Program-made: the position numbers and the translations under genes
Origin: Paenibacillus cellulosilyticus
GTDB taxonomy: Bacteria > Bacillota > Bacilli > Paenibacillales > Paenibacillaceae
Direction: 5' to 3'
Length of the DNA: 64,000 bases
Assembly (NCBI RefSeq): GCF_003182255.1
Contig: NZ_QGTQ01000027.1
Coordinates: 1-64,000 of the forward strand
Notes under the pieces: generated by a model
Told to the model about the DNA's origin: nothing
Database searches by the model: none
Seen by the model: the letters and a program-made list of their open reading frames with translations, nothing else
Shown: positions 10,215 through 21,471 of the stretch, one piece after another
How the letters are laid out: every line of letters begins with the position of its first letter
How positions within the stretch are numbered: the first letter of the stretch is position 1

Positions 10215-10388
10215 GTGTCTGAAACGAAAGTTCGCAAAAACGAGACGATCGATGCTGCACTCCGCCGCTTCAAGCGCTCCATCGCAAAGGACGGCGTTCT
10301 TGCTGAGGTTAAGAAGCGCAAGCATTACGAGAAGCCAAGCGTGAAACGCAAGAAGAAGTCCGAGGCTGCGCGGAAAAGAAAGTTTTAG
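10215..10388 (+). CDS. rpsU: 30S ribosomal protein S21
   Basis: 57 aa, starting at GTG 10215 after GGGAGGG. The product starts [19 protein letters not shown] and ends in a very basic tail ([14 protein letters not shown]), the standard S21 layout. S21 binds the small subunit near the anti-Shine-Dalgarno end of 16S rRNA. It is followed after 15 bp by yqeY, the usual Firmicute pairing. Confidence 0.96.
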   Translation: MSETKVRKNETIDAALRRFKRSIAKDGVLAEVKKRKHYEKPSVKRKKKSEAARKRKF

Positions 10389-10403
10389 GAGGATCATGTC
10401 CCA

Positions 10404-10847
10404 ATGAACCTTAGCGAAAGATTGAACGACGATATGAAGCAAGCGATGAAAAATCAGGACAAGTTTAAACTTACTACGATTCGCATGATTCGTGCGTCCA
10501 TCAAGAACGCGGAGATTGATTTGAAGCGTCCCTTGGAGGATAGCGAAGTGCTTGATATACTGAGTCGTGAAATCAAACAACGTAAAGATTCCCTCCAAGA
10601 ATTTAATAAAGCCGGCCGCGAAGATCTTGCTAAAGATGTTGCCGCAGAGATCGATATTATTGGTGTATACCTTCCCGAGCAGCTGACAGAAGAAGAAATC
10701 AAGTCAATTGTACTGCAGACCATCCAGGAAACCGGTGCTTCTTCAAAAGCCGAGATGGGGAAAGTCATGACCGCTCTTATGCCTAAGGTAAAAGGGCGCG
10801 CTGATGGTAAACTAGTAAATACGATTGTGCAACAATCCTTGCAATAA
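10404..10847 (+). CDS. yqeY: GatB/YqeY domain protein
   Basis: 147 aa. It resembles the C-terminal YqeY domain of the amidotransferase subunit GatB, which binds tRNA; the free-standing form is common beside rpsU, but its role is not settled. The protein is helical and charged, with the typical start [16 protein letters not shown] and the GRADGKLVN motif near the end. AGGAGG lies 5-11 bases ahead of the ATG. A strong terminator follows. Confidence 0.95.
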   Translation: MNLSERLNDDMKQAMKNQDKFKLTTIRMIRASIKNAEIDLKRPLEDSEVLDILSREIKQRKDSLQEFNKAGREDLAKDVAAEIDIIGVYLPEQLTEEEIKSIVLQTIQETGASSKAEMGKVMTALMPKVKGRADGKLVNTIVQQSLQ

Positions 10848-10863
10848 ATTCATACGGACCCTA

Positions 10864-10894
10864 AACACTCCCTCGTTAGAGGGGGTGTTTTTTC
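10864..10894 (+). terminator. Rho-independent terminator after yqeY
   Basis: An 11-bp GC-rich stem (AACACTCCCTC, loop GTTA) is followed by six T. It closes the rpsU-yqeY transcript. Confidence 0.9.
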
Positions 10895-11008
10895 AATTGT
10901 TCTAGTATAATTAAGGCTAAGTACATACAGCTTCTTACAAAAAACGCAACGTGTTGCCTATTCACGCGTATGCATTTGTAAACGGAAACAAGGGGGAGGC
11001 ATCGTCAT

Positions 11009-12421
11009 TTGTATGTTCGAAACCTGAAAATCGTTCGTCATTCAGTCCTTCGCTGCGCAGTCCTAATGCTGCTCGCCGTTGTGCTGCTGCCGTGGTTCGC
11101 AGGAACGTCGGCTCAAGCGGCTGCTGGAGCCGAGGAACAGTCGAAGGCTGCATCCACGGCTGGAGGGGCATTGTACATTGTTGAGGCGAAGCAGACTGTT
11201 GAAGCGGGACTAGAGTCATTCCTGGAGCGCGCCTACAAGGAAGCGGACGAGGCGCATGCGGAACGAGTGCTGCTCGTACTTAACACATTTGGCGGGCGGG
11301 TCGACAGTGCAGAAGGCATCGGCGAGCTCATTCGCTCCAGCAACGTGCCGACAACGGTGTTTGTTGAAGGGAAGGCTGTTTCTGCCGGTACGTACATCGC
11401 GCTTAACGCTGAGCAAATTGTCATGCAGCCCGGTAGTACGATTGGTGCTGCTGCTGTAGTTGATGGGTCTGGCTCACTGATTGACAACCCGAAGACGATC
11501 TCGTTCTGGACTGGGGAAATGATGGAGGCAGCTCGACTGCATGGTCGAAATCCAGATTATGCAGCAGCGATGACAGATGTGAATGCTTCGATTGAACTTA
11601 AGGAGATTGGCAGGAATAAGGCGAGCGGCGACATCCTGACGTTGACGGCTTCCGAAGCAGTGGAAGCTGGTTATGCGGAGCATGTGGCCAATAGTGTGGG
11701 GGAGACGATTCAGTGGCTGGGCCTAGAGGGTCGCACGCAGATTGAGATTGAGCCCTCCTGGACTGAAGATCTTGCGGCATGGCTTACGTCGCCCGTCATT
11801 GTAACGCTGCTTCTCATTCTCGGTATCGCAGGAATTGCGATTGAGATGCTGCTGCCAGGCTTCGGCATTCCGGGAATCGTCGGTATCGTTTCCTTCGTTC
11901 TGTTCTTCTTCGGTCATTATGTTGCAGGCTTCGCTGGTCAAGAGTCGGTGCTGCTCTTCATTCTTGGGCTCGCATTGCTGGCCTCAGAGCTGTTTATTCC
12001 GAGTTTTGGTATTCTTGGTACGCTGGGAGCGATCGCGCTTGTGTCGGGCGTTGTGACCGCCTCGCACGATGCGCTTACGGCGTTATATGCGCTGCTGATC
12101 GCTTTTGTCGTCGCAGCGGTTATTGTGTATGTGTTGGCCAAGAAGTACAGCCATCGTGGTATTTGGAACAAATTTATTCTTCGCGATAAGCTGTCTACCG
12201 AGCAAGGGTATGTTTCAAATCCTTCTCGCGAGATGATGATCGGAAGAACAGGTATTGCACTGACGCCGCTTCGTCCTGCTGGTGCCGTCGATATCGACGG
12301 CGAGAAGCTGGACGTCGTGACGGACGGCCGCTTTATCGCTGCAGGTGTTCCTGTCGTTATCGTCGCGGCAGAAGGTGCCCGCATCGTTGTCAAAGAAGTT
12401 CATACCACGACTAAAGAATAA
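11009..12421 (+). CDS. nfeD: NfeD-family membrane serine protease (long form)
   Basis: 470 aa, the long NfeD type (YqeZ in Bacillus subtilis). From TTG 11009 (after GGGGGAGG) it has a signal peptide of about 35 residues, then a ClpP-like protease domain (about 50-240; motifs [11 protein letters not shown] and [10 protein letters not shown]). Four or five membrane helices follow (about 260-380), then a soluble OB-fold domain at the C-terminus. The long form is normally paired with a flotillin, and floA follows after 14 bp. The pair works in membrane microdomains. The TTG start is chosen for the ribosome site and for the signal peptide behind it. Confidence 0.93.
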   Translation: MYVRNLKIVRHSVLRCAVLMLLAVVLLPWFAGTSAQAAAGAEEQSKAASTAGGALYIVEAKQTVEAGLESFLERAYKEADEAHAERVLLVLNTFGGRVDSAEGIGELIRSSNVPTTVFVEGKAVSAGTYIALNAEQIVMQPGSTIGAAAVVDGSGSLIDNPKTISFWTGEMMEAARLHGRNPDYAAAMTDVNASIELKEIGRNKASGDILTLTASEAVEAGYAEHVANSVGETIQWLGLEGRTQIEIEPSWTEDLAAWLTSPVIVTLLLILGIAGIAIEMLLPGFGIPGIVGIVSFVLFFFGHYVAGFAGQESVLLFILGLALLASELFIPSFGILGTLGAIALVSGVVTASHDALTALYALLIAFVVAAVIVYVLAKKYSHRGIWNKFILRDKLSTEQGYVSNPSREMMIGRTGIALTPLRPAGAVDIDGEKLDVVTDGRFIAAGVPVVIVAAEGARIVVKEVHTTTKE

Positions 12422-12435
12422 AGGAGAGGTATCGT

Positions 12436-13431
12436 ATGGATTCACAAATCGTCACCTTGTTGATTATCGCAGTCGTTGTCGTGTTTCTTATCATTTTCTT
12501 AAGCTTCTTCCCGATCATGCTTTGGATTTCTGCATTTGCTTCAGGTGTCCGCATCAGCATTATTACGCTCGTTGCGATGAGGCTTCGCCGCGTTGTTCCA
12601 AGCAGAATCGTCAATCCGCTCATCAAGGCAACGAAGGCGGGTCTTGGTCTTACCATTAATCAGCTCGAAAGCCACTTCCTTGCTGGTGGTAACGTTGACC
12701 GTGTCGTCAATGCGCTAATCGCCGCAGAGCGTGCCAACATTCATCTCGTGTTCGAACGTGCTGCAGCCATTGATCTTGCGGGTCGTGATGTACTCCAAGC
12801 GGTGCAAATGAGCGTAAATCCACGTGTCATTGAAACGCCAATCGTTGCCGCTGTCGCGAAGGATGGTATCGAAGTTAAGGTAAAAGCGCGCGTGACCGTT
12901 CGTGCCAACATCGAACGTCTCGTCGGCGGTGCAGGTGAAGAAACCATCATCGCGCGTGTTGGTGAAGGTATCGTTACAACGGTAGGCTCCTCTAACTCAC
13001 ATAAGGATGTCCTTGAGAATCCGGATATGATCTCGCGTACGGTGCTTGGTAAAGGACTTGATGCTGGTACGGCATTCGAAATTTTATCGATCGATATCGC
13101 GGACGTAGACGTAGGCAAAAACATCGGTGCTCATCTCCAGACCGAACAGGCTGAAGCGGATAAACGTATCGCGCAAGCGAAAGCGGAAGAACGCCGTGCA
13201 ATGGCTGTTGCGCAGGAGCAGGAGATGAAGGCGAAGGTTGTTGAGATGCGTGCTCGCGTCGTTGAGTCGGAATCACAAGTTCCGCTTGCGATGGCGGATG
13301 CCTTGAAGAGCGGCAAGATCGGTGTTATGGACTATATGAACTTGAAGAACATCGAGGCCGATACGCAAATGCGCAGCTCGATTGGCAAGCCGGACGCGTC
13401 TAACGCTCCGAATGATGATAACAAGGCGTAA
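12436..13431 (+). CDS. floA: Flotillin-like protein FloA
   Basis: 331 aa (YqfA in Bacillus). FloA scaffolds functional membrane microdomains. The N-terminus is a hydrophobic membrane hairpin (about 5-45), followed by the flotillin/SPFH domain. A helical region rich in A/E/K repeats ([19 protein letters not shown], about 235-270) drives oligomerisation. ATG follows AAAGGAGAGG. It is transcribed with nfeD and the next gene. Confidence 0.96.
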   Translation: MDSQIVTLLIIAVVVVFLIIFLSFFPIMLWISAFASGVRISIITLVAMRLRRVVPSRIVNPLIKATKAGLGLTINQLESHFLAGGNVDRVVNALIAAERANIHLVFERAAAIDLAGRDVLQAVQMSVNPRVIETPIVAAVAKDGIEVKVKARVTVRANIERLVGGAGEETIIARVGEGIVTTVGSSNSHKDVLENPDMISRTVLGKGLDAGTAFEILSIDIADVDVGKNIGAHLQTEQAEADKRIAQAKAEERRAMAVAQEQEMKAKVVEMRARVVESESQVPLAMADALKSGKIGVMDYMNLKNIEADTQMRSSIGKPDASNAPNDDNKA

Positions 13432-13436
13432 CTCCT

Positions 13437-13922
13437 ATGGAGAAGCTGATTGAATTTCTAATCCGTAACATTTACATCGTAATTGTAGTCGGAGGCTTCC
13501 TGTTGTCTGCGATCGGTAAAATGAGAGGCAGCAATAACAGGCAGCCTCGCCAGATGCCTCCCTTCGGCGGCGGAGAGCGGCAGCCTGCGCCTTCACCTGT
13601 TTATGACTCGCCGGACATTCGGCGGTCTGTAAGTCAGAGAGAATGGGAAGACGAAGACGAGGAAGAGGATTCGCCAGATGTGGCAAATACGCCGGCTGTC
13701 GAACAACGACCGTCGAGACCGGCGTATCAAGCCGTAACAGCTGCTCCAACTCCGTCTCGCCAGCCGCAAAGTGCAGACAGCGGCACCTCACCCTATACAG
13801 CTGGCCATCAAGGAAATCAGCCTGCTTCAGAGCTCACAGCAGCCACGCTGAGGCAAGCGATCGTATGGTCAGAGGTGTTAGGGCCTCCCCGGGCCAAACG
13901 CCCGTGGCGCAGCAAATCGTAA
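13437..13922 (+). CDS. Unrecognised membrane-anchored disordered protein
   Basis: 161 aa, starting 5 bp after floA with little ribosome site, so it is probably translated by re-initiation. One N-terminal membrane helix (about 9-27) is followed by a P/Q/S-rich region with an acidic cluster (DEDEEEDSPD, about 72-81), and it ends RPWRSKS. The position corresponds to yqfB of Bacillus, but I cannot claim homology. A role with the NfeD/flotillin pair is an inference from operon position only. Confidence 0.7.
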   Translation: MEKLIEFLIRNIYIVIVVGGFLLSAIGKMRGSNNRQPRQMPPFGGGERQPAPSPVYDSPDIRRSVSQREWEDEDEEEDSPDVANTPAVEQRPSRPAYQAVTAAPTPSRQPQSADSGTSPYTAGHQGNQPASELTAATLRQAIVWSEVLGPPRAKRPWRSKS

Positions 13923-13933
13923 CGCTAAATCGC

Positions 13934-13972
13934 AACACCGGCAGCCAGACATCTGGCGCCGGTGTTTTTTTT
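13934..13972 (+). terminator. Terminator after the floA operon
   Basis: AACACCGGC and GCCGGTGTT pair around an inner CCAG/CTGG stem; eight T follow. Confidence 0.9.
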
Positions 13973-14069
13973 GTGCCAAATTCACTTCTTCTTGATGGAG
14001 GTTCGCTTCATAATTGGGTTTCGCTGCGCATAGGTTGGTAAAGTACGGGAGGAGGGAGCTGATACCGCT

Positions 14070-14345
14070 ATGCGTCGAATGAACCGCAGATTACAGAAGT
14101 GGACGGCGAACCTGTTGGAGCTTCCTCAGGATGTTGTCTATGACCTTCCACGATTGACGATGATCGGCGATCGGCAGCTCTATATTGAGAACCATCGTGG
14201 CGTGCTTCATTTCTCCAGCGACCGGCTCCGTCTTGCGCTGAGCAAGGGCGAGCTAGAGGTGACAGGCGAAGACCTGGTCATTCGGACGATTTGGACGGAA
14301 GAAGTGTTCATAGAGGGTGTTATTAAGCATATTGAAGTTCGTTGA
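14070..14345 (+). CDS. yqfC: Sporulation protein YqfC
   Basis: 91 aa, matching the YqfC/YabP-like family (start MRRMNRRLQKWTANLLELP, then GDRQLYIENHRGVL). In Bacillus it is made in the mother cell under SigE with yqfD. Here yqfD follows within 14 bp. The start has a GGAGGGAG site. Confidence 0.92.
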   Translation: MRRMNRRLQKWTANLLELPQDVVYDLPRLTMIGDRQLYIENHRGVLHFSSDRLRLALSKGELEVTGEDLVIRTIWTEEVFIEGVIKHIEVR

Positions 14346-14359
14346 AAGGAGCGACCGGC

Positions 14360-15553
14360 ATGAAGGGGACATGGATGCACTGGGTGAAAGGCATCGTAAC
14401 GGTACGAGCGAGAGGTGGCGAGCTCGAATCGTTCGTTAACCAGGCGCTTCAAGGCGGTCTGGAGCTATGGTCCATAAGGCGGACAAGTGAGGGACAATTG
14501 GAATTCGAGACGACGATAGGACATTTTTTTCGTCTTCGTCCCTACTTAAAGCGGACAGGCTGTCGCATTCATGTAACCGACAGGAATGGTCTGCCGTTCT
14601 GGGGTTTGAAAGTGCGGCGCCGCATCTTTTTCGGTGTCGGACTTTTGTTGTTTTTTGTCGGGTTATACTTGCTCTCTTCACTCGTATGGAACGTTCAGGT
14701 GAACGGGAATATTCGTATATCGGACGAGCAGATTTTGAAGGCGGCAGAGGCAGAAGGGATTCATCAGCTGCAGTGGTCGTTCAAGCTGGATGATCCAGCT
14801 GTGTTGTCCAAGCGTATCGCGGCTCGGCTCCCCGACGCTTCTTGGGTCGGCGTCGAGAAGAAGGGTACCTCCATCGTGATTAACATCGTAGAGTCGACCA
14901 AGCCCGACCAGGGACCGCTCCTTAGTCCTAGACATCTCATCGCAACGGACGATGCGGTCATTACCGAAATTCAAGCGGATACCGGAAGACCGGTAGTTAA
15001 GCGGAATATGCGAGTGAAGAAAGGCGACATTCTTATCTCGGGTTGGTTAGGCGACGAGACGAACATGCAGACGGTAGTTGCCAAAGGCAAAGTACGTGGA
15101 ATTGTTTGGCATGAATATGACATCGTTTCTCCATTGACAGAAAAGGTTAAAGTATATACAGGACTGTCGACAACGAAGTGGCATGTTGTCGCAGGAGGGA
15201 GAGCGCTGCAGGTCAGCGGCTTCGGCAAGACCCCCTATTCGGAATATGAAGTGGTTCAAAGGGAAGAACAGTTAACGTGGCATGGGATTAAGCTCCCGTT
15301 CGGCCGCATGAAAGAATCGGTACTAGAGGTTCGGCTGGATGAACGGACACTGACGAAGGAAGAGGCCGTAACGAAGGGAATCCAGCAGGCGAAAGCTGAT
15401 TTAATGACGAAAGCGGGGTCAGACGCGGTTATTGTGGCGGAAAAACTTTTGCATGAAAAGACGGACAATGGTAAAGTTTATTTGAAAGTGCTTTTGGAAG
15501 TCGAACAATCTATTGTTACCGAAATGCCAATCGTGAGTACGCAAGGAGAATGA
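14360..15553 (+). CDS. yqfD: Sporulation protein YqfD
   Basis: 397 aa, the usual length. ATG 14360 is preferred over in-frame TTG 14342 because AAAGGAGCG lies just ahead of it. A soluble N-terminal part is followed by one membrane helix (about 90-110) and a large domain that would face outside. In Bacillus subtilis YqfD is a mother-cell sporulation protein. The next gene starts 7 bp after its stop, so read-through into phoH is likely. Confidence 0.93.
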   Translation: MKGTWMHWVKGIVTVRARGGELESFVNQALQGGLELWSIRRTSEGQLEFETTIGHFFRLRPYLKRTGCRIHVTDRNGLPFWGLKVRRRIFFGVGLLLFFVGLYLLSSLVWNVQVNGNIRISDEQILKAAEAEGIHQLQWSFKLDDPAVLSKRIAARLPDASWVGVEKKGTSIVINIVESTKPDQGPLLSPRHLIATDDAVITEIQADTGRPVVKRNMRVKKGDILISGWLGDETNMQTVVAKGKVRGIVWHEYDIVSPLTEKVKVYTGLSTTKWHVVAGGRALQVSGFGKTPYSEYEVVQREEQLTWHGIKLPFGRMKESVLEVRLDERTLTKEEAVTKGIQQAKADLMTKAGSDAVIVAEKLLHEKTDNGKVYLKVLLEVEQSIVTEMPIVSTQGE

Positions 15554-15559
15554 GTCTAT

Positions 15560-16531
15560 TTGCACAATGAGACGAAATCGGTAAAATTGACGCTGCGCAA
15601 TGCGGCGGAAGGTCTTGCAGTATTTGGTCCACAGGATCGATACTTGCGGTTAATCGAAGGACAAATGACTGCGTCGATTCAATCGCGCGATGCTGAAATT
15701 GTAATTAACGGTGACGCATCAGAGGTAGAATCGTTAGAACAGCTGTTCAGCGTTCTGCTGCAACTGGTTCGCGGTGGATTCACGCCGACTGAGCGTGACG
15801 TAACGTATGCGCTGGAATTGGCACGTTCCCTGCAGGCGGATCAACTGCTTGATTTGCTAACTTATACGATCACAACGACGTATAAAGGCAAGCCGATTCG
15901 CGTGAAGACGATCGGACAGCGTCATTACATCCAGACGATAAAGAAGAAAGACATCGTGTTCGGTATCGGCCCGGCCGGCACCGGTAAGACGTACTTAGCT
16001 GTCGTGCTCGCCGTTGCGGCGCTCAAGGAAGGCGCTGTCAAACGCATTATGCTGACTCGTCCTGCCGTTGAAGCAGGGGAGAACCTTGGCTTCCTCCCAG
16101 GTGATCTGCAAGAGAAGGTCGATCCTTACTTGCGGCCGCTGTATGACGCACTGCATGATGTGCTTGGTCTTGAACAGACGACGAAGCTGTTCGAACGCGG
16201 CATGATTGAAGTGGCACCGCTTGCTTATATGCGTGGGCGGACACTTGACGATTCGTTTATTATTCTCGATGAAGCACAGAATACAACACCTGAACAAATG
16301 AAAATGTTTCTGACGCGTCTTGGCTTTGGCTCGAAGATGGTCATTACAGGTGACGTTACACAGATTGACCTGCCACGGGGCAAGAAGAGCGGTCTCATTG
16401 AGGCGTCTCGCATTCTCCAAGGCATTGATGAAATCGGATTTATAACCTTTTCGGAGCAGGATGTCGTACGTCATACCTTGGTACAGAAGATTATTACGGC
16501 TTACAACCACGACGCGGAAAACCAAGCATAG
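15560..16531 (+). CDS. phoH: PhoH-family ATPase (YbeZ type)
   Basis: 323 aa. Starts at TTG 15560, with AAGGAG 11 bases ahead. Walker A GPAGTGKT is near residue 138, and a Walker B-like FIILDEAQN lies near 235. The protein is a predicted RNA-linked ATPase often encoded beside the RNase YbeY, as here (two genes on). A second PhoH protein with a PIN domain lies at 50333. The two differ: this one has an N-terminal KH-like region instead of PIN. Confidence 0.94.
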   Translation: MHNETKSVKLTLRNAAEGLAVFGPQDRYLRLIEGQMTASIQSRDAEIVINGDASEVESLEQLFSVLLQLVRGGFTPTERDVTYALELARSLQADQLLDLLTYTITTTYKGKPIRVKTIGQRHYIQTIKKKDIVFGIGPAGTGKTYLAVVLAVAALKEGAVKRIMLTRPAVEAGENLGFLPGDLQEKVDPYLRPLYDALHDVLGLEQTTKLFERGMIEVAPLAYMRGRTLDDSFIILDEAQNTTPEQMKMFLTRLGFGSKMVITGDVTQIDLPRGKKSGLIEASRILQGIDEIGFITFSEQDVVRHTLVQKIITAYNHDAENQA

Positions 16532-16548
16532 AGAGGATTGTACGCTGC

Positions 16549-18789
16549 ATGGACCGAAACAAGGACAACCGTCATAAATATCGGACGAGAACGACAGGCT
16601 GGAAGCAGAGCGCGGGCGTACGCTACGCGCTGCTTTTTCTGTTCATGCTGCTGTTCTATTTCAACTTCTCTCCTTATCTCGTACCGCAAACCTACAATGT
16701 GAAGAAAGGCGCGGTCAGTGAGAAGACGATTGAGGCGCCGAAGCAGATTTTCGACGAGAAGGCAACACTGCAGGCGCAGGAAAAAGCTGCTGAAGCGGTG
16801 GAGCAGATTTATACGTTTGTGTCCCTGCGAGGCGATCAACTGGCAGATCAGATTTTTGCTCGAATGGACCAGTTGAATCAAGATGACGGCGTCACGACGG
16901 AAGAGAAGATCGAAATTTATCGGAATGAAATTCCGCGCAAATATGAGGAGTACCTCGAGCAGTTCGCAAAGTCGAACCGCGGTCTTGGCACTTACAATGA
17001 CTCGCTGCTCGACGAGATGCTGCAGGCTGCGAAGGAACAGAAGTATGCGATCCCTGAAGAGACGTACTATAAACTTCCGAAGCTAGAGCAAGATCAACTA
17101 GCGGAGATGCGTACGGTTGCAATGGAAACGGTTCGCAAGCTCATGGGCGAGCAGCTGCGTGACGCAGAGACCGCTCGTGCGCGTGTATCGGAGCTCGTCA
17201 ACACCAGCACGCTGTCGAACCGGACGGCTCGCGAGATTGTGCAGGAGCTGGCTCGGTATGCGATAATGCCGAACAAGTTCTTGGATAAAGAAGCGACTAA
17301 CGATGCTAGAGCGAATGCACGCGAGATGACGCAGCGCGTTATAATCCCGGAAGGCCAAGTCATTGTGGCGAAGGGCGAACTGATAACGGCCGAGAAGTAT
17401 GAGATGCTCGAGAACGCAGGATTGCTTCAAGACAAGAAAACGTATTGGCCGCAGCTGGGCTCTTTCTTGTTGTCCGTGCTGTTTGTCGTCATTTTGTTTA
17501 ATTTCATGGCGCAATCCGGCGGCATAAGTGGTGCTAAGCCGAAGTACGGTAATCCGCAATTGTTCATGCTGCTGCTTATCTTTATTCTAAATCTCACAAT
17601 GATGCAGATCGTTAGCATACCGCAGACTGCGGATACGTCTTATGTCGGTTATCTCGCACCGGTTGCGACGGGCACAATGCTCATCGCGTTGCTGCTTGAT
17701 ATGCAAGTAGCAATCGTAAGCTCGTTCTTGTTCGCAATCGCAGGCAGCATTATATTCAATGCAGACCATGAGCGGCTGTTTGATTTCGATTATGGCTTCG
17801 TCATTGCGGTCGTATCGTTCTCGGCGATCTTTGCGGTGCATCGTGCAAGTCAGCGCTCGACGATCCTGAAAGCAGGCATCATGGCGAGCCTATTCGGAGC
17901 ACTGTCCGTACTGGCGATTCAATTGCTCGGTGAAAAAATCGACGAGAGCCAGCTGCTGTACTCCACTGGCTTTGCATTTGCCAGCGGCTTGATAACAGCA
18001 GTTCTCGTTATCGGGATTATGCCGTTCTTCGAAGTTACATTTGGCATTCTATCTGCGCTCAAGCTGATTGAATTGTCGAGCCCGAACCATCCGCTGCTGC
18101 GCAAGCTGCTGACGGAGACGCCAGGCACATACCATCACTCCGTGATGGTCGGCAACTTGTCTGAAGCGGCTGCTGAGGCAATCGGAGCAGACGGTCTGCT
18201 TTGCCGGGTTGGTTCGTTCTATCATGATATCGGGAAGACGAAGCGGCCGAACTATTTTATCGAGAATCAGACGAATATCGAGAATCCGCACGATTCGATT
18301 GAGCCCAAACTAAGCAAGTCCATCATCGTTGCGCACGCGCGTGATGGGGTGGAGATGCTTCGCGGCTACAACATTCCGCGGCCGATCCGCGATATCGCAG
18401 AACAGCATCATGGAACGACGTTCCTGAAATATTTTTATCACAAGGCATTGAAGCAAGCGGAGGAGCACGGTGTGGAGCCGGACTTCACAGCAGATGACTT
18501 CCGTTACCCTGGACCGAAAGCGCAGTCCAAGGAGGCTGCGATTGTTGGCATTGCAGACTGTGTTGAAGCGGCTGTTCGAAGCTTGCGTAAGCCAACAATG
18601 GAACACATTGAAACGATGATCCACAAGATTATTAAGGACCGTCTGGATGATAATCAATTCAACGAATGCGACTTGACGATGAAAGAGCTCGATAAGATCG
18701 CTCAGACGCTGAAAGAAGCGGTCATCGGCATTTTCCACTCGCGGATTGAATATCCAGAAGACGTCAAACCGAAGGAGCGGCTGGCATGA
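16549..18789 (+). CDS. pgpH: 7TM-HD cyclic-di-AMP phosphodiesterase PgpH
   Basis: 746 aa. One N-terminal membrane helix (about 25-43), an extracellular 7TMR-HDED region (to about 295), about seven membrane helices (about 300-480), and a cytosolic HD domain with YHDIGK (near 562). Proteins with this layout degrade c-di-AMP in Listeria and Bacillus (YqfF). The next gene overlaps by four bases (ATGA), so translation is coupled. Confidence 0.93.
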   Translation: MDRNKDNRHKYRTRTTGWKQSAGVRYALLFLFMLLFYFNFSPYLVPQTYNVKKGAVSEKTIEAPKQIFDEKATLQAQEKAAEAVEQIYTFVSLRGDQLADQIFARMDQLNQDDGVTTEEKIEIYRNEIPRKYEEYLEQFAKSNRGLGTYNDSLLDEMLQAAKEQKYAIPEETYYKLPKLEQDQLAEMRTVAMETVRKLMGEQLRDAETARARVSELVNTSTLSNRTAREIVQELARYAIMPNKFLDKEATNDARANAREMTQRVIIPEGQVIVAKGELITAEKYEMLENAGLLQDKKTYWPQLGSFLLSVLFVVILFNFMAQSGGISGAKPKYGNPQLFMLLLIFILNLTMMQIVSIPQTADTSYVGYLAPVATGTMLIALLLDMQVAIVSSFLFAIAGSIIFNADHERLFDFDYGFVIAVVSFSAIFAVHRASQRSTILKAGIMASLFGALSVLAIQLLGEKIDESQLLYSTGFAFASGLITAVLVIGIMPFFEVTFGILSALKLIELSSPNHPLLRKLLTETPGTYHHSVMVGNLSEAAAEAIGADGLLCRVGSFYHDIGKTKRPNYFIENQTNIENPHDSIEPKLSKSIIVAHARDGVEMLRGYNIPRPIRDIAEQHHGTTFLKYFYHKALKQAEEHGVEPDFTADDFRYPGPKAQSKEAAIVGIADCVEAAVRSLRKPTMEHIETMIHKIIKDRLDDNQFNECDLTMKELDKIAQTLKEAVIGIFHSRIEYPEDVKPKERLA

Positions 18790-19283
18790 GCTTGCAATTA
18801 GATTGGAGCAATGAGCAATCGAAGATTGAAATTCCGGATGCTTGGATTACCCGACTGGAGCAGCTGCTTCAGATTGCCGGCGAGCAGGAAGGGATTACGG
18901 AAGGCGAAGTATCGCTGACGTTCGTTGATGACGAGGAGATTCATCGTCTGAATCGCGAGTTCCGCAACATCGACCGCCCAACGGACGTATTGTCGTTCGC
19001 GATGCAGGAAGATGGCGAGGAAGAACCGGAGATTGTCTTCGAGGTAGAATCGGAGGATGAGCCCGATCCGTTCTCGGGCATGCTGGGCGATATTATTATT
19101 TCGACGGAGCGCGCGAAGCTGCAGAGCGAAGACTACGGCCATTCGCTCGAGCGCGAGCTCGGCTTCTTGTTCGTGCATGGTTTCCTTCATCTGATCGGTT
19201 ATGATCACCAGGATGCAGAGACCGAAGCTGAGATGACGGCCAAGCAAGAAGCGGTGCTGCAGAAGGCCGGTCTGCCGCGTTAA
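18786..19283 (+). CDS. ybeY: Endoribonuclease YbeY
   Basis: 165 aa. A metal-dependent RNase for 16S rRNA 3' maturation and ribosome quality control. The zinc motif [11 protein letters not shown] lies near residues 131-141. An acidic insertion (about 78-98, [17 protein letters not shown]) is longer than in Escherichia coli. It overlaps pgpH by 4 bp and dgkA by 1 bp. Confidence 0.96.
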   Translation: MSLQLDWSNEQSKIEIPDAWITRLEQLLQIAGEQEGITEGEVSLTFVDDEEIHRLNREFRNIDRPTDVLSFAMQEDGEEEPEIVFEVESEDEPDPFSGMLGDIIISTERAKLQSEDYGHSLERELGFLFVHGFLHLIGYDHQDAETEAEMTAKQEAVLQKAGLPR

Positions 19284-19648
19284 TGCGGCGGTTCATTGCG
19301 AGCCTGCGGGCTGCATTTGCAGGAATCGGATATGCGATACGCACGCAGCGGCACGTGCGTATTCATCTTACGGCGGCATTGCTCGTGTCAGCTGCTGCCA
19401 TATGGCTGGAGCTGACAACGATTGAGTGGGCGCTCCTGCTCGTTCTGTTCGCACTCGTCATCGCACTTGAAATCGTCAATACGGCGATTGAGTTGACGAT
19501 TGACCGCATCGGGCTGGAGCGGCATCCGCTTGCTAAAGCAGCCAAGGATACGGCGGCAGGCGCTGTTCTGATCGCTGTTATTTTCGCTATCGGAGTTGGT
19601 TTGCTGCTGCTCGGTCCACCGATGTGGCATCAGATGTTCGGGAAATAA
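19283..19648 (+). CDS. dgkA: Diacylglycerol/undecaprenol kinase DgkA
   Basis: 121 aa, three membrane helices and the family motif EIVNTAIELTIDRI (about 53-66). In Bacillus subtilis this protein phosphorylates undecaprenol, recycling the cell-wall lipid carrier. The ATG overlaps the ybeY stop (TAATG). Confidence 0.94.
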   Translation: MRRFIASLRAAFAGIGYAIRTQRHVRIHLTAALLVSAAAIWLELTTIEWALLLVLFALVIALEIVNTAIELTIDRIGLERHPLAKAAKDTAAGAVLIAVIFAIGVGLLLLGPPMWHQMFGK

Positions 19649-19655
19649 GTAGTGA

Positions 19656-20123
<468 letters not shown>

Positions 20124-20163
20124 AACGGAATAAGTACAGGAAGTGTAGAAGGGATATCAATTG

Positions 20164-21087
20164 ATGAAGAACCAAACCGAACAACGTGGTAAACGCAAAT
20201 TTCATTCTGGCTTTGTAGCCATTGTAGGAAGGCCGAATGTCGGCAAGTCGACACTGATGAATCATATTATTGGACAGAAAATCGCAATCATGTCGGACAA
20301 GCCGCAGACGACGCGGAACAAGATTCACGGTGTCTACACGAAGGACGATAAGCAGATCGTATTTCTCGATACGCCGGGCATCCATAAACCGACATCGAAG
20401 CTCGGCAATTTTATGGTCAAATCGGCTGTGAGCGCTCTGGAAGAGGTCGAAGCGGCACTGTTCTTGATCGACGTGTCGGAAGGGCTTGGCGGCGGCGACC
20501 GTTTTATTATTGAACAGCTCAAGAAAGTAAAGAACACGCCAGTATTCCTTGTCATGAATAAGATCGATAAGGTTGACCCCGAGACGTTGTTGAAGACGAT
20601 CGTTCAGTACAAGGATCTGTATGAATTCGCTGAGATCGTACCGATTAGCGCGCTGCAAGGCAACAACGTGGAGACGCTTCTCGATCAGATTGGCAAATAT
20701 TTGCCGGAAGGTCCGCAGTACTACCCGTCCGATCAAATTACGGACCACCCGGAACAATTCGTTGTTGCTGAGCTGATCCGTGAGAAAATTCTCCATCTGA
20801 CACGTGAGGAAGTACCTCACTCGATCGCTGTGCAGATCGAAGATATGCGTGTACAGGAGAACGGCGTGGTCTATATCGGCGCAGTTATCTTCGTTGAACG
20901 CGATTCGCAGAAAGGCATTATTATTGGCAAGCAAGGCTCCTTGCTGAAGGAAGTCGGAAAGAAGGCGCGGCGTGACATCGAGACGCTGCTTGGCTCCCGC
21001 ACCTTCCTTGAGCTGTGGGTTAAAGTGAAGAAGGACTGGCGCAACCAAGATCGAGTTCTGAAGGATCTAGGCTTCCAGCACGACTAA
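20164..21087 (+). CDS. era: GTPase Era
   Basis: 307 aa from ATG 20164 (an in-frame TTG directly before it is possible). Era assists 30S assembly by binding the 16S 3' end. It has G1 [10 protein letters not shown]3 DTPGIH, G4 NKID and the C-terminal KH domain ([15 protein letters not shown]). Confidence 0.97.
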   Translation: MKNQTEQRGKRKFHSGFVAIVGRPNVGKSTLMNHIIGQKIAIMSDKPQTTRNKIHGVYTKDDKQIVFLDTPGIHKPTSKLGNFMVKSAVSALEEVEAALFLIDVSEGLGGGDRFIIEQLKKVKNTPVFLVMNKIDKVDPETLLKTIVQYKDLYEFAEIVPISALQGNNVETLLDQIGKYLPEGPQYYPSDQITDHPEQFVVAELIREKILHLTREEVPHSIAVQIEDMRVQENGVVYIGAVIFVERDSQKGIIIGKQGSLLKEVGKKARRDIETLLGSRTFLELWVKVKKDWRNQDRVLKDLGFQHD

Positions 21088-21230
21088 CGAATGAGTCAGT
21101 TGGTCAAGGTGTAAGAGCTGCGAACAATTGACTAATTTTGACAAGGATACGTATTCCCCATTTATCGCAAGCTATAGGGTGTCAGGCAACGTTATGCGGT
21201 TTCTGACAGGGCGGAAAGGGGCGAATACGT

Positions 21231-21392
21231 ATGCGAGATTTTTCGTGGAAGTATTTTTCGTTGACCGGCAACGTCGACGCGTTTTTGCTCTACAAGGAAA
21301 TGCACCAGATTAGCGAGAACAATCCCGCAGAAGATGCAGCCTTCCTCGAGATGCAGGAGATTGAGGAGGAAGGAACGCCAGCTCCCGGCTAG
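21231..21392 (+). CDS. yqzL: YqzL-family small protein
   Basis: 53 aa, starting MRDFSWKYFSLTGNVDAFLL. It sits between era and recO, as in Bacillus subtilis, where YqzL has a similar WK-F-TGN-LL start. The C-terminal half is acidic. A GGAAAGGGG site precedes the ATG. Function unknown. Confidence 0.85.
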   Translation: MRDFSWKYFSLTGNVDAFLLYKEMHQISENNPAEDAAFLEMQEIEEEGTPAPG

Positions 21393-21471
21393 AAGTGGGT
21401 AGGTGCGATGCATCGCGGTGTTGCTCCTGAACTGGCGCAGGGCGAATGCCTGCGATGGGAGAAGATAGGGG